NCBI GenBank assembly: GCA_032718475.1
Contig: JAUCBJ010007236.1
Coordinates: 1-64,000, forward strand
Direction: 5' to 3'
Source: Nemertoderma westbladi
Lineage: Eukaryota > Xenacoelomorpha > Nemertodermatida > Nemertodermatidae
Length of the DNA: 64,000 nucleotides
The notes under the pieces were generated by a model, which was given only the letters and a program-made list of their open reading frames with translations, ran no database searches and was not told the DNA's origin. Below, in pieces: positions 31,625 to 46,400 of the stretch. Position 1 is the stretch's first letter, and the number at the start of each line of letters is the position of its first letter. Both the position numbers and the translations under genes were made by a program.

Positions 31625-34600
31625 TTATTCTCCTCTCCGGGTTCCCTACCTCGGTATTTATTCTCCACCCTGGTTCCCTCCTACCTCGGTATTTATTCTC
31701 CACCCTGGTTCCCTACCTCGGTATTTATTCTCCACTCCTGGTTCCCTATCTCGGTATTTATTCTCCACTCTGGTTCCCTACCTCGGTATTTATTCTCCAC
31801 TCCTGGTTCCCTACCTCGGTATTTATTCTCCACCCTGGTTCCCTACCTCGGTATTTATTCTCCACTCTGGTTCCCTACCTCGGTATTTATTCTCCTACGT
31901 GGTTCCCTACCTCGGTATTTATTCTCCACCCTGGTTCCCTACCTCGGTATTTATTCTCCACCCTGGTTCCCTACCTCGGTATTTATTCTCCACCCTGGTT
32001 CCCTACCTCGGTATTTATTCTCCACTCTGGTTCCCTACCTCGGTATTTATTCTCCTCTCCTGGTTCCCTACCTCGGTATTTATTCTCCACCCTGGTTCCC
32101 TACCTCGGTATTTATTCTCCACTCCTGGTTCCCTACCTCGGTATTTATTCTCCACTCCTGGTTCCCTACCTCGGTATTTATTCTCCACTCCTGGTTCCCT
32201 ACCTCGGTATTTATTCTCCACTCTGGTTCCCTACCTCGGTATTTATTCTCCTACGTGGTTCCCTCCTACCTCGGTATTTATTCTCCACTCTGGTTCCCTA
32301 CCTCGGTATTTATTCTCCACCCTGGTTCCCTCCTACCTCGGTATTTATTCTCCACTCCTGGTTCCCTACCTCGGTATTTATTCTCCTACGTGGTTCCCTA
32401 CCTCGGTATTTATTCTCCTACGTGGTTCCCTACCTCGGTATTTATTCTCCACTCCTGGTTCCCTACCTCGGTATTTATTCTCCACCCTGGTTCCCTACCT
32501 CGGTATTTATTCTCCACTCCTGGTTCCCTACCTCGGTATTTATTCTCCACCCTGGTTCCCTACCTCGGTATTTATTCTCCACCCTGGTTCCCTCCTACCT
32601 CGGTATTTATTCTCCACTCCTGGTTCCCTCCTACCTCGGTATTTATTCTCCACCCTGGTTCCCTACCTCGGTATTTATTCTCCACTCTGGTTCCCTACCT
32701 CGGTATTTATTCTCCTACGTGGTTCCCTACCTCGGTATTTATTCTCCACTCTGGTTCCCTACCTCGGTATTTATTCTCCACTCCTGGTTCCCTCCTACCT
32801 CGGTATTTATTCTCCACTCCTGGTTCCCTACCTCGGTATTTATTCTCCACCCTGGTTCCCTCCTACCTCGGTATTTATTCTCCACTCCTGGTTCCCTCCT
32901 ACCTCGGTATTTATTCTCCACCCTGGTTCCCTACCTCGGTATTTATTCTCCACCCTGGTTCCCTACCTCGGTATTTATTCTCCTACGTGGTTCCCTACCT
33001 CGGTATTTATTCTCCACTCTGGTTCCCTACCTCGGTATTTATTCTCCACTCTGGTTCCCTACCTCGGTATTTATTCTCCTACGTGGTTCCCTACCTCGGT
33101 ATTTATTCTCCACTCCTGGTTCCCTCCTACCTCGGTATTTATTCTCCACTCTGGTTCCCTACCTCGGTATTTATTCTCCACTCTGGTTCCCTACCTCGGT
33201 ATTTATTCTCCACTCTGGTTCCCTACCTCGGTATTTATTCTCCACTCTGGTTCCCTCCTACCTCGGTATTTATTCTCCACTCCTGGTTCCCTACCTCGGT
33301 ATTTATTCTCCACCCTGGTTCCCTACCTCGGTATTTATTCTCCACTCCTGGTTCCCTACCTCGGTATTTATTATCCACCCTGGTTCCCTACCTCGGTATT
33401 TATTCTCCACTCCTGGTTCCCTCCTACCTCGGTATTTATTCTCCACTCCTGGTTCCCTACCTCGGTATTTATTCTCCACCCTGGTTCCCTACCTCGGTAT
33501 TTATTCTCCACTCCTGGTTCCCTACCTCGGTATTTATTCTCCACCCTGGTTCCCTACCTCGGTATTTATTCTCCACTCCTGGTTCCCTCCTACCTCGGTA
33601 TTTATTCTCCACTCTGGTTCCCTACCTCGGTATTTATTCTCCACCCTGGTTCCCTACCTCGGTATTTATTCTCCACTCCTGGTTCCCTCCTACCTCGGTA
33701 TTTATTCTCCACTCTGGTTCCCTACCTCGGTATTTATTCTCCACTCTGGTTCCCTACCTCGGTATTTATTCTCCACTCTGGTTCCCTCCTACCTCGGTAT
33801 TTATTCTCCACTCCTGGTTCCCTACCTCGGTATTTATTCTCCACCCTGGTTCCCTACCTCGGTATTTATTCTCCACTCCTGGTTCCCTCCTACCTCGGTA
33901 TTTATTCTCCACCCTGGTTCCCTACCTCGGTATTTATTCTCCACTCCTGGTTCCCTCCTACCTCGGTATTTATTCTCCACTCTGGTTCCCTACCTCGGTA
34001 TTTATTCTCCACTCTGGTTCCCTACCTCGGTATTTATTCTCCACTCTGGTTCCCTACCTCGGTATTTATTCTCCACTCCTGGTTCCCTCCTACCTCGGTA
34101 TTTATTCTCCACTCCTGGTTCCCTACCTCGGTATTTATTCTCCTACGTGGTTCCCTACCTCGGTATTTATTCTCCACTCTGGTTCCCTACCTCGGTATTT
34201 ATTCTCCACTCCTGGTTCCCTCCTACCTCGGTATTTATTCTCCACTCCTGGTTCCCTACCTCGGTATTTATTCTCCACCATGGTTCCCTACCTCGGTATT
34301 TATTCTCCACTCCTGGTTCCCTACCTCGGTATTTATTCTCCACCCTGGTTCCCTACCTCGGTATTTATTCTCCACCCTGGTTCCCTACCTCGGTATTTAT
34401 TCTCCACCCTGGTTCCCTACCTCGGTATTTATTCTCCACTCCTGGTTCCCTACCTCGGTATTTATTCTCCACTCTGGTTCCCTACCTCGGTATTTATTCT
34501 CCACTCCTGGTTCCCTACCTCGGTATTTATTCTCCACCCTGGTTCCCTACCTCGGTATTTATTCTCCACCCTGGTTCCCTACCTCGGTATTTATTCTCCA

Positions 34601-37600
34601 CTCCTGGTTCCCTACCTCGGTATTTATTCTCCACTCCTGGTTCCCTACCTCGGTATTTATTCTCCACTCCTGGTTCCCTACCTCGGTATTTATTCTCCAC
34701 TCCTGGTTCCCTACCTCGGTATTTATTCTCCTACGTGGTTCCCTACCTCGGTATTTATTCTCCACCCTGGTTCCCTACCTCGGTATTTATTCTCCACTCC
34801 TGGTTCCCTACCTCGGTATTTATTCTCCTACGTGGTTCCCTACCTCGGTATTTATTCTCCACCCTGGTTCCCTACCTCGGTATTTATTCTCCACCCTGGT
34901 TCCCTACCTCGGTATTTATTCTCCACTCCTGGTTCCCTACCTCGGTATTTATTCTCCTACGTGGTTCCCTACCTCGGTATTTATTCTCCACCCTGGTTCC
35001 CTACCTCGGTATTTATTCTCCACTCCTGGTTCCCTACCTCGGTATTTATTCTCCACTCTGGTTCCCTACCTCGGTATTTATTCTCCTACGTGGTTCCCTA
35101 CCTCGGTATTTATTCTCCACCCTGGTTCCCTACCTCGGTATTTATTCTCCACCCTGGTTCCCTACCTCGGTATTTATTCTCCACTCTGGTTCCCTACCTC
35201 GGTATTTATTCTCCACTCCTGGTTCCCTACCTCGGTATTTATTCTCCACTCTGGTTCCCTACCTCGGTATTTATTCTCCACTCTGGTTCCCTACCTCGGT
35301 ATTTATTCTCCTACGTGGTTCCCTACCTCGGTATTTATTCTCCACCCTGGTTCCCTACCTCGGTATTTATTCTCCACTCTGGTTCCCTACCTCGGTATTT
35401 ATTCTCCACTCCTGGTTCCCTACCTCGGTATTTATTCTCCACTCTGGTTCCCTACCTCGGTATTTATTCTCCACTCCTGGTTCCCTACCTCGGTATTTAT
35501 TCTCCACCCTGGTTCCCTACCTCGGTATTTATTCTCCACTCCTGGTTCCCTACCTCGGTATTTATTCTCCACTCCTGGTTCCCTACCTCGGTATTTATTC
35601 TCCACTCTGGTTCCCTACCTCGGTATTTATTCTCCTACGTGGTTCCCTACCTCGGTATTTATTCTCCACTCTGGTTCCCTACCTCGGTATTTATTCTCCA
35701 CTCCTGGTTCCCTACCTCGGTATTTATTCTCCACCCTGGTTCCCTACCTCGGTATTTATTCTCCACCCTGGTTCCCTACCTCGGTATTTATTCTCCACCC
35801 TGGTTCCCTACCTCGGTATTTATTCTCCACCCTGGGTTCCCTACCTCGGTATTTATTCTCCACCCTGGTTCCCTACCTCGGTATTTATTCTCCACTCCTG
35901 GTTCCCTACCTCGGTATTTATTCTCCACCCTGGTTCCCTACCTCGGTATTTATTCTCCACTCCTGGTTCCCTACCTCGGTATTTATTCTCCACTCCTGGT
36001 TCCCTACCTCGGTATTTATTCTCCACTCTGGTTCCCTACCTCGGTATTTATTCTCCACTCCTGGTTCCCTACCTCGGTATTTATTCTCCACCCTGGTTCC
36101 CTACCTCGGTATTTATTCTCCACTCCTGGTTCCCTACCTCGGTATTTATTCTCCACTCTGGTTCCCTACCTCGGTATTTATTCTCCACTCTGGTTCCCTA
36201 CCTCGGTATTTATTCTCCACTCCTGGTTCCCCCTACCTCGGTATTTATTCTCCACCCTGGTTCCCTACCTCGGTATTTATTCTCCACTCTGGTTCCCTAC
36301 CTCGGTATTTATTCTCCTACGTGGTTCCCTACCTCGGTATTTATTCTCCACCCTGGTTCCCTACCTCGGTATTTATTCTCCACTCTGGTTCCCTACCTCG
36401 GTATTTATTCTCCACTCCTGGTTCCCTACCTCGGTATTTATTCTCCTACGTGGTTCCCTACCTCGGTATTTATTCTCCACCCTGGTTCCCTACCTCGGTA
36501 TTTATTCTCCACTCCTGGTTCCCTACCTCGGTATTTATTCTCCACTCCTGGTTCCCCCTACCTCGGTATTTATTCTCCACCCTGGTTCCCTACCTCGGTA
36601 TTTATTCTCCACTCTGGTTCCCTACCTCGGTATTTATTCTCCTACGTGGTTCCCTACCTCGGTATTTATTCTCCTACGTGGTTCCCTACCTCGGTATTTA
36701 TTCTCCACCCTGGTTCCCTACCTCGGTATTTATTCTCCACCCTGGTTCCCTACCTCGGTATTTATTCTCCACTCCTGGTTCCCTACCTCGGTATTTATTC
36801 TCCTACGTGGTTCCCTACCTCGGTATTTATTCTCCACCCTGGTTCCCTACCTCGGTATTTATTCTCCACCCTGGTTCCCTACCTCGGTATTTATTCTCCA
36901 CTCTGGTTCCCTACCTCGGTATTTATTCTCCACTCCTGGTTCCCTACCTCGGTATTTATTCTCCACTCTGGTTCCCTACCTCGGTATTTATTCTCCACTC
37001 TGGTTCCCTACCTCGGTATTTATTCTCCACCCTGTTTCCCTACCTCGGTATTTATTCTCCTACGTGGTTCCCTACCTCGGTATTTATTCTCCACCCCGGT
37101 TCCCTACCTCGGTATTTATTCTCCTCTCCGGGTTCCCTACCTCGGTATTTATTCTCCACCCTGGTTCCCTCCTACCTCGGTATTTATTCTCCACCCTGGT
37201 TCCCTACCTCGGTATTTATTCTCCACTCCTGGTTCCCTATCTCGGTATTTATTCTCCACTCTGGTTCCCTACCTCGGTATTTATTCTCCACTCCTGGTTC
37301 CCTACCTCGGTATTTATTCTCCACCCTGGTTCCCTACCTCGGTATTTATTCTCCACTCTGGTTCCCTACCTCGGTATTTATTCTCCTACGTGGTTCCCTA
37401 CCTCGGTATTTATTCTCCACCCTGGTTCCCTACCTCGGTATTTATTCTCCACCCTGGTTCCCTACCTCGGTATTTATTCTCCACCCTGGTTCCCTACCTC
37501 GGTATTTATTCTCCACTCTGGTTCCCTACCTCGGTATTTATTCTCCTCTCCTGGTTCCCTACCTCGGTATTTATTCTCCACCCTGGTTCCCTACCTCGGT

Positions 37601-40436
37601 ATTTATTCTCCACTCCTGGTTCCCTACCTCGGTATTTATTCTCCACTCCTGGTTCCCTACCTCGGTATTTATTCTCCACTCCTGGTTCCCTACCTCGGTA
37701 TTTATTCTCCACTCTGGTTCCCTACCTCGGTATTTATTCTCCTACGTGGTTCCCTCCTACCTCGGTATTTATTCTCCACTCTGGTTCCCTACCTCGGTAT
37801 TTATTCTCCACCCTGGTTCCCTCCTACCTCGGTATTTATTCTCCACTTCTGGTTCCCTACCTCGGTATTTATTCTCCACTCTGGTTCCCTACCTCGGTAT
37901 TTATTCTCCTACGTGGTTCCCTACCTCGGTATTTATTCTCCTACGTGGTTCCCTACCTCGGTATTTATTCTCCACTCCTGGTTCCCTACCTCGGTATTTA
38001 TTCTCCACCCTGGTTCCCTACCTCGGTATTTATTCTCCACTCCTGGTTCCCTACCTCGGTATTTATTCTCCACCCTGGTTCCCTACCTCGGTATTTATTC
38101 TCCACCCTGGTTCCCTCCTACCTCGGTATTTATTCTCCACTCCTGGTTCCCTCCTACCTCGGTATTTATTCTCCACCCTGGTTCCCTACCTCGGTATTTA
38201 TTCTCCACTCTGGTTCCCTACCTCGGTATTTATTCTCCTACGTGGTTCCCTACCTCGGTATTTATTCTCCACTCTGGTTCCCTACCTCGGTATTTATTCT
38301 CCACTCCTGGTTCCCTCCTACCTCGGTATTTATTCTCCACTCCTGGTTCCCTACCTCGGTATTTATTCTCCACCCTGGTTCCCTCCTACCTCGGTATTTA
38401 TTCTCCACTCCTGGTTCCCTCCTACCTCGGTATTTATTCTCCACCCTGGTTCCCTACCTCGGTATTTATTCTCCACTCTGGTTCCCTACCTCGGTATTTA
38501 TTCTCCTACGTGGTTCCCTACCTCGGTATTTATTCTCCACTCTGGTTCCCTACCTCGGTATTTATTCTCCTACGTGGTTCCCTACCTCGGTATTTATTCT
38601 CCACTCCTGGTTCCCTCCTACCTCGGTATTTATTCTCCACTCTGGTTCCCTACCTCGGTATTTATTCTCCACTCTGGTTCCCTACCTCGGTATTTATTCT
38701 CCACTCTGGTTCCCTACCTCGGTATTTATTCTCCACTCTGGTTCCCTCCTACCTCGGTATTTATTCTCCACTCCTGGTTCCCTACCTCGGTATTTATTCT
38801 CCACCCTGGTTCCCTACCTCGGTATTTATTCTCCACTCCTGGTTCCCTACCTCGGTATTTATTATCCACCCTGGTTCCCTACCTCGGTATTTATTCTCCA
38901 CTCCTGGTTCCCTCCTACCTCGGTATTTATTCTCCACTCCTGGTTCCCTACCTCGGTATTTATTCTCCACCCTGGTTCCCTACCTCGGTATTTATTCTCC
39001 ACTCCTGGTTCCCTACCTCGGTATTTATTATCCACCCTGGTTCCCTACCTCGGTATTTATTCTCCACTCCTGGTTCCCTCCTACCTCGGTATTTATTCTC
39101 CACTCTGGTTCCCTACCTCGGTATTTATTATCCACCCTGGTTCCCTACCTCGGTATTTATTCTCCACTCCTGGTTCCCTCCTACCTCGGTATTTATTCTC
39201 CACTCTGGTTCCCTACCTCGGTATTTATTCTCCACTCTGGTTCCCTACCTCGGTATTTATTCTCCACTCTGGTTCCCTCCTACCTCGGTATTTATTCTCC
39301 ACTCCTGGTTCCCTACCTCGGTATTTATTCTCCACCCTGGTTCCCTACCTCGGTATTTATTCTCCACTCCTGGTTCCCTCCTACCTCGGTATTTATTCTC
39401 CACCCTGGTTCCCTACCTCGGTATTTATTCTCCACTCCTGGTTCCCTCCTACCTCGGTATTTATTCTCCACTCTGGTTCCCTACCTCGGTATTTATTCTC
39501 CACTCTGGTTCCCTACCTCGGTATTTATTCTCCACTCTGGTTCCCTACCTCGGTATTTATTCTCCACTCCTGGTTCCCTCCTACCTCGGTATTTATTCTC
39601 CACTCCTGGTTCCCTACCTCGGTATTTATTCTCCTACGTGGTTCCCTACCTCGGTATTTATTCTCCACTCTGGTTCCCTACCTCGGTATTTATTCTCCAC
39701 TCCTGGTTCCCTCCTACCTCGGTATTTATTCTCCACTCCTGGTTCCCTACCTCGGTATTTATTCTCCACCCTGGTTCCCTACCTCGGTATTTATTCTCCA
39801 CTCCTGGTTCCCTACCTCGGTATTTATTATCCACCCTGGTTCCCTACCTCGGTATTTATTCTCCACCCTGGTTCCCTGCCTCGGTATTTATTCTCCACCC
39901 TGGTTCCCTACCTCGGTATTTATTCTCCACTCCTGGTTCCCTACCTCGGTATTTATTCTCCACTCTGGTTCCCTACCTCGGTATTTATTCTCCACTCCTG
40001 GTTCCCTACCTCGGTATTTATTCTCCACCCTGGTTCCCTACCTCGGTATTTATTCTCCACCCTGGTTCCCTACCTCGGTATTTATTCTCCACTCCTGGTT
40101 CCCTACCTCGGTATTTATTCTCCACTCCTGGTTCCCTACCTCGGTATTTATTCTCCACTCCTGGTTCCCTACCTCGGTATTTATTCTCCACTCCTGGTTC
40201 CCTACCTCGGTATTTATTCTCCTACGTGGTTCCCTACCTCGGTATTTATTCTCCACCCTGGTTCCCTACCTCGGTATTTATTCTCCACTCCTGGTTCCCT
40301 ACCTCGGTATTTATTCTCCTACGTGGTTCCCTACCTCGGTATTTATTCTCCACCCTGGTTCCCTACCTCGGTATTTATTCTCCACCCTGGTTCCCTACCT
40401 CGGTATTTATTCTCCACTCCTGGTTCCCTACCTCGG
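31625..40436 (+). repeat. Higher-order duplication, about 3.3 kb at 5.49 kb offset
   Basis: The order of variant units in about 31625-34945 recurs in about 37116-40436. Shared landmarks are 32015/37506 and 34559/40050 (offset 5,491 bp) and 32739/38262 (offset 5,523 bp). The 32 bp difference is one unit gained and later lost. Parts of the interior differ, so this is an older duplication edited by unit exchange. Confidence 0.75.
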
Positions 40437-43400
40437 TATTTATTCTCCACCCTGGTTCCCTACCTCGGTATTTATTCTCCACCCTGGTTCCCTACCTCGG
40501 TATTTATTCTCCACTCCTGGTTCCCTACCTCGGTATTTATTCTCCACTCTGGTTCCCTACCTCGGTATTTATTCTCCTACGTGGTTCCCTACCTCGGTAT
40601 TTATTCTCCACCCTGGTTCCCTACCTCGGTATTTATTCTCCACCCTGGTTCCCTACCTCGGTATTTATTCTCCACTCCTGGTTCCCTACCTCGGTATTTA
40701 TTCTCCACTCCTGGTTCCCTACCTCGGTATTTATTCTCCACTCTGGTTCCCTACCTCGGTATTTATTCTCCACTCTGGTTCCCTACCTCGGTATTTATTC
40801 TCCTACGTGGTTCCCTACCTCGGTATTTATTCTCCACCCTGGTTCCCTACCTCGGTATTTATTCTCCACTCTGGTTCCCTACCTCGGTATTTATTCTCCA
40901 CTCCTGGTTCCCTACCTCGGTATTTATTCTCCACTCTGGTTCCCTACCTCGGTATTTATTCTCCACTCCTGGTTCCCTACCTCGGTATTTATTCTCCACC
41001 CTGGTTCCCTACCTCGGTATTTATTCTCCACTCCTGGTTCCCTACCTCGGTATTTATTCTCCACTCCTGGTTCCCTACCTCGGTATTTATTCTCCACTCT
41101 GGTTCCCTACCTCGGTATTTATTCTCCTACCGTGGTTCCCTACCTCGGTATTTATTCTCCACTCTGGTTCCCTACCTCGGTATTTATTCTCCACTCCTGG
41201 TTCCCTACCTCGGTATTTATTCTCCACCCTGGTTCCCTACCTCGGTATTTATTCTCCACTCCTGGTTCCCTACCTCGGTATTTATTCTCCACTCCTGGTT
41301 CCCTACCTCGGTATTTATTCTCCACTCCTGGTTCCCTACCTCGGTATTTATTCTCCACTCCTGGTTCCCTACCTCGGTATTTATTCTCCACCCTGGTTCC
41401 CTACCTCGGTATTTATTCTCCACTCCTGGTTCCCTACCTCGGTATTTATTCTCCACTCTGGTTCCCTACCTCGGTATTTATTCTCCACTCTGGTTCCCTA
41501 CCTCGGTATTTATTCTCCACTCCTGGTTCCTCCTACCTCGGTATTTATTCTCCACCCTGGTTCCCTACCTCGGTATTTATTCTCCACCCTGGTTCCCTAC
41601 CTCGGTATTTATTCTCCTACCTGGTTCCCTACCTCGGTATTTATTCTCCACCCTGGTTCCCTACCTCGGTATTTATTCTCCACTCTGGTTCCCTACCTCG
41701 GTATTTATTCTCCACTCCTGGTTCCCTACCTCGGTATTTATTCTCCACCCTGGTTCCCTACCTCGGTATTTATTCTCCACCCTGGTTCCCTACCTCGGTA
41801 TTTATTCTCCACTCTGGTTCCCTACCTCGGTATTTATTCTCCTACCTGGTTCCCTACCTCGGTATTTATTCTCCACTCTGGTTCCCTACCTCGGTATTTA
41901 TTCTCCACTCCTGGTTCCCTACCTCGGTATTTATTCTCCACCCTGGTTCCCTACCTCGGTATTTATTCTCCACCCTGGTTCCCTACCTCGGTATTTATTC
42001 TCCACTCCTGGTTCCCTACCTCGGTATTTATTCTCCACCCTGGTTCCCTACCTCGGTATTTATTCTCCACCCTGGTTCCCTACCTCGGTATTTATTCTCC
42101 ACTCCTGGTTCCCTACCTCGGTATTTATTCTCCACTCTGGTTCCCTACCTCGGTATTTATTCTCCACTCCTGGTTCCCTACCTCGGTATTTATTCTCCAC
42201 CCTGGTTCCCTACCTCGGTATTTATTCTCCACTCCTGGTTCCCTACCTCGGTATTTATTCTCCACCCTGGTTCCCTACCTCGGTATTTATTCTCCACCCT
42301 GGTTCCCTACCTCGGTATTTATTCTCCACCCTGGTTCCCTACCTCGGTATTTATTCTCCACTCCTGGTTCCCTACCTCGGTATTTATTCTCCACCCTGGT
42401 TCCCTACCTCGGTATTTATTCTCCACTCCTGGTTCCCTACCTCGGTATTTATTCTCCACCCTGGTTCCCTACCTCGGTATTTATTCTCCACCCTGGTTCC
42501 CTACCTCGGTATTTATTCTCCACCCTGGTTCCCTACCTCGGTATTTATTCTCCACCCTGGTTCCCTACCTCGGTATTTATTCTCCACTCTGGTTCCCTAC
42601 CTCGGTATTTATTCTCCACTCCTGGTTCCCTACCTCGGTATTTATTCTCCACCCTGGTTCCCTACCTCGGTATTTATTCTCCACTCCTGGTTCCCTACCT
42701 CGGTATTTATTCTCCACTCCTGGTTCCCTACCTCGGTATTTATTCTCCACTCCTGGTTCCCTACCTCGGTATTTATTCTCCACCCTGGTTCCCTACCTCG
42801 GTATTTATTCTCCACCCTGGTTCCCTACCTCGGTATTTATTCTCCACTCTGGTTCCCTACCTCGGTATTTATTCTCCTACCTGGTTCCCTACCTCGGTAT
42901 TTATTCTCCACCCTGGTTCCCTACCTCGGTATTTATTCTCCACTCCTGGTTCCCTACCTCGGTATTTATTCTCCACTCCTGGTTCCCTACCTCGGTATTT
43001 ATTCTCCACTCCTGGTTCCCTACCTCGGTATTTATTCTCCACTCTGGTTCCCTACCTCGGTATTTATTCTCCACCCTGGTTCCCTACCTCGGTATTTATT
43101 CTCCACTCCTGGTTCCCTACCTCGGTATTTATTCTCCACCCTGGTTCCCTACCTCGGTATTTATTCTCCACTCCTGGTTCCCTACCTCGGTATTTATTCT
43201 CCACTCTGGTTCCCTACCTCGGTATTTATTCTCCTACCTGGTTCCCTACCTCGGTATTTATTCTCCACCCTGGTTCCCTACCTCGGTATTTATTCTCCAC
43301 CCTGGTTCCCTACCTCGGTATTTATTCTCCACCCTGGTTCCCTACCTCGGTATTTATTCTCCACCCTGGTTCCCTACCTCGGTATTTATTCTCCACCCTG

Positions 43401-46400
43401 GTTCCCTACCTCGGTATTTATTCTCCACCCTGGTTCCCTACCTCGGTATTTATTCTCCACCCTGGTTCCCTACCTCGGTATTTATTCTCCACTCCTGGTT
43501 CCCTACCTCGGTATTTATTCTCCTACGTGGTTCCCTACCTCGGTATTTATTCTCCACCCTGGTTCCCTACCTCGGTATTTATTCTCCACTCTGGTTCCCT
43601 ACCTCGGTATTTATTCCCCACCCTGGTTCCCTACCTCGGTATTTATTCTCCACCCTGGTTCCCTACCTCGGTATTTATTCTCCACTCCTGGTTCCCTACC
43701 TCGGTATTTATTCTCCACCCTGGTTCCCTACCTCGGTATTTATTCTCCACCCTGGTTCCCTACCTCGGTATTTATTCTCCACTCCTGGTTCCCTACCTCG
43801 GTATTTATTCTCCACCCTGGTTCCCTACCTCGGTATTTATTCTCCACCCTGGTTCCCTACCTCGGTATTTATTCTCCACCTGGTTCCCTACCTCGGTATT
43901 TATTCTCCACCTGGTTCCCTACCTCGGTATTTATTCTCCACCCTGGTTCCCTACCTCGGTATTTATTCTCCACTCTGGTTCCCTACCTCGGTATTTATTC
44001 TCCACTCTGGTTCCCTACCTCGGTATTTATTCTCCACCCTGGTTCCCTACCTCGGTATTTATTCTCCACTCCTGGTTCCCTACCTCGGTATTTATTCTCC
44101 ACTCCTGGTTCCCTACCTCGGTATTTATTCTCCACCCTGGTTCCCTACCTCGGTATTTATTCTCCACTCTGGTTCCCTACCTCGGTATTTATTCTCCACC
44201 CTGGTTCCCTACCTCGGTATTTATTCTCCACTCCTGGTTCCCTACCTCGGTATTTATTCTCCACTCCTGGTTCCCTACCTCGGTATTTATTCTCCACCCT
44301 GGTTCCCTACCTCGGTATTTATTCTCCACTCCTGGTTCCCTACCTCGGTATTTATTCTCCACCCTGGTTCCCTACCTCGGTATTTATTCTCCACCCTGGT
44401 TCCCTACCTCGGTATTTATTCTCCTACCTGGTTCCCTACCTCGGTATTTATTCTCCACGCTGGTTCCCTACCTCGGTATTTATTCTCCACCCTGGTTCCC
44501 TACCTCGGTATTTATTCTCCACTCCTGGTTCCCTACCTCGGTATTTATTCTCCACTCTGGTTCCCTACCTCGGTATTTATTCTCCACCCTGGTTCCCTAC
44601 CTCGGTATTTATTCTCCACTCCTGGTTCCCTACCTCGGTATTTATTCTCCACTCCTGGTTCCCTACCTCGGTATTTATTCTCCACCCTGGTTCCCTACCT
44701 CGGTATTTATTCTCCACTCTGGTTCCCTACCTCGGTATTTATTCTCCACCCTGGTTCCCTACCTCGGTATTTATTCTCCACTCCTGGTTCCCTACCTCGG
44801 TATTTATTCTCCACTCCTGGTTCCCTACCTCGGTATTTATTCTCCACCCTGGTTCCCTACCTCGGTATTTATTCTCCACCCTGGTTCCCTACCTCGGTAT
44901 TTATTCTCCACTCTGGTTCCCTACCTCGGTATTTATTCTCCACTCTGGTTCCCTACCTCGGTATTTATTCTCCACCCTGGTTCCCTACCTCGGTATTTAT
45001 TCTCCACTCCTGGTTCCCTACCTCGGTATTTATTCTCCACTCTGGTTCCCTACCTCGGTATTTATTCTCCACCCTGGTTCCCTACCTCGGTATTTATTCT
45101 CCACTCCTGGTTCCCTACCTCGGTATTTATTCTCCACCCTGGTTCCCTACCTCGGTATTTATTCTCCACCCTGGTTCCCTACCTCGGTATTTATTCTCCT
45201 ACGCTGGTTCCCTACCTCGGTATTTATTCTCCTACGTGGTTCCCTACCTCGGTATTTATTCTCCACCCTGGTTCCCTACCTCGGTATTTATTCTCCACTC
45301 TGGTTCCCTACCTCGGTATTTATTCTCCACTCTGGTTCCCTACCTCGGTATTTATTCTCCACCCTGGTTCCCTACCTCGGTATTTATTCTCCACTCCTGG
45401 TTCCCTACCTCGGTATTTATTCTCCACTCCTGGTTCCCTACCTCGGTATTTATTCTCCACTCCTGGTTCCCTACCTCGGTATTTATTCTCCACCCTGGTT
45501 CCCTACCTCGGTATTTATTCTCCACCCTGGTTCCCTACCTCGGTATTTATTCTCCTACGTGGTTCCCTACCTCGGTATTTATTCTCCTTCGTGGTTCCCT
45601 ACCTCGGTATTTATTCTCCACTCCTGGTTCCCTACCTCGGTATTTATTCTCCACCCTCGTTCCCTACCTCGGTATTTATTCTCCTACGTGGTTCCCTACC
45701 TCGGTATTTATTCTCCTACGTGGTTCCCTACCTCGGTATTTATTCTCCACTCTGGTTCCCTACCTCGGTATTTATTCTCCACTCCTGGTTCCCTACCTCG
45801 GTATTTATTCTCCACCCTGGTTCCCTACCTCGGTATTTATTCTCCACTCCTGGTTCCCTACCTCGGTATTTATTCTCCACCTTGGTTCCCTACCTCGGTA
45901 TTTATTCTCCTACGTGGTTCCCTACCTCGGTATTTATTCTCCACCCTGGTTCCCTACCTCGGTATTTATCCTCCACCCTGGTTCCCTACCTCGGTATTTA
46001 TTCTCCACCCTGGTTCCCTACCTCGGTATTTATTCTCCTACCTGGTTCCCTACCTCGGTATTTATTCTCCACCCTGGTTCCCTACCTCGGTATTCATTCT
46101 CCACCCTGGTTCCCTGCCTCGGTATTTATTCTCCACTCCTGGTTCCCTCCTACCTCGGTATTTATTCTCCACCCTGGTTCCCTACCTCGGTATTTATTCT
46201 CCACCCTGGTTCCCTCCTACCTCGGTATTTATTCTCCACTCCTGGTTCCCTCCTACCTCGGTATTTATTCTCCACCCTGGTTCCCTACCTCGGTATTTAT
46301 TCTCCACTCTGGTTCCCTACCTCGGTATTTATTCTCCTACGTGGTTCCCTACCTCGGTATTTATTCTCCACTCTGGTTCCCTCCTACCTCGGTATTTATT

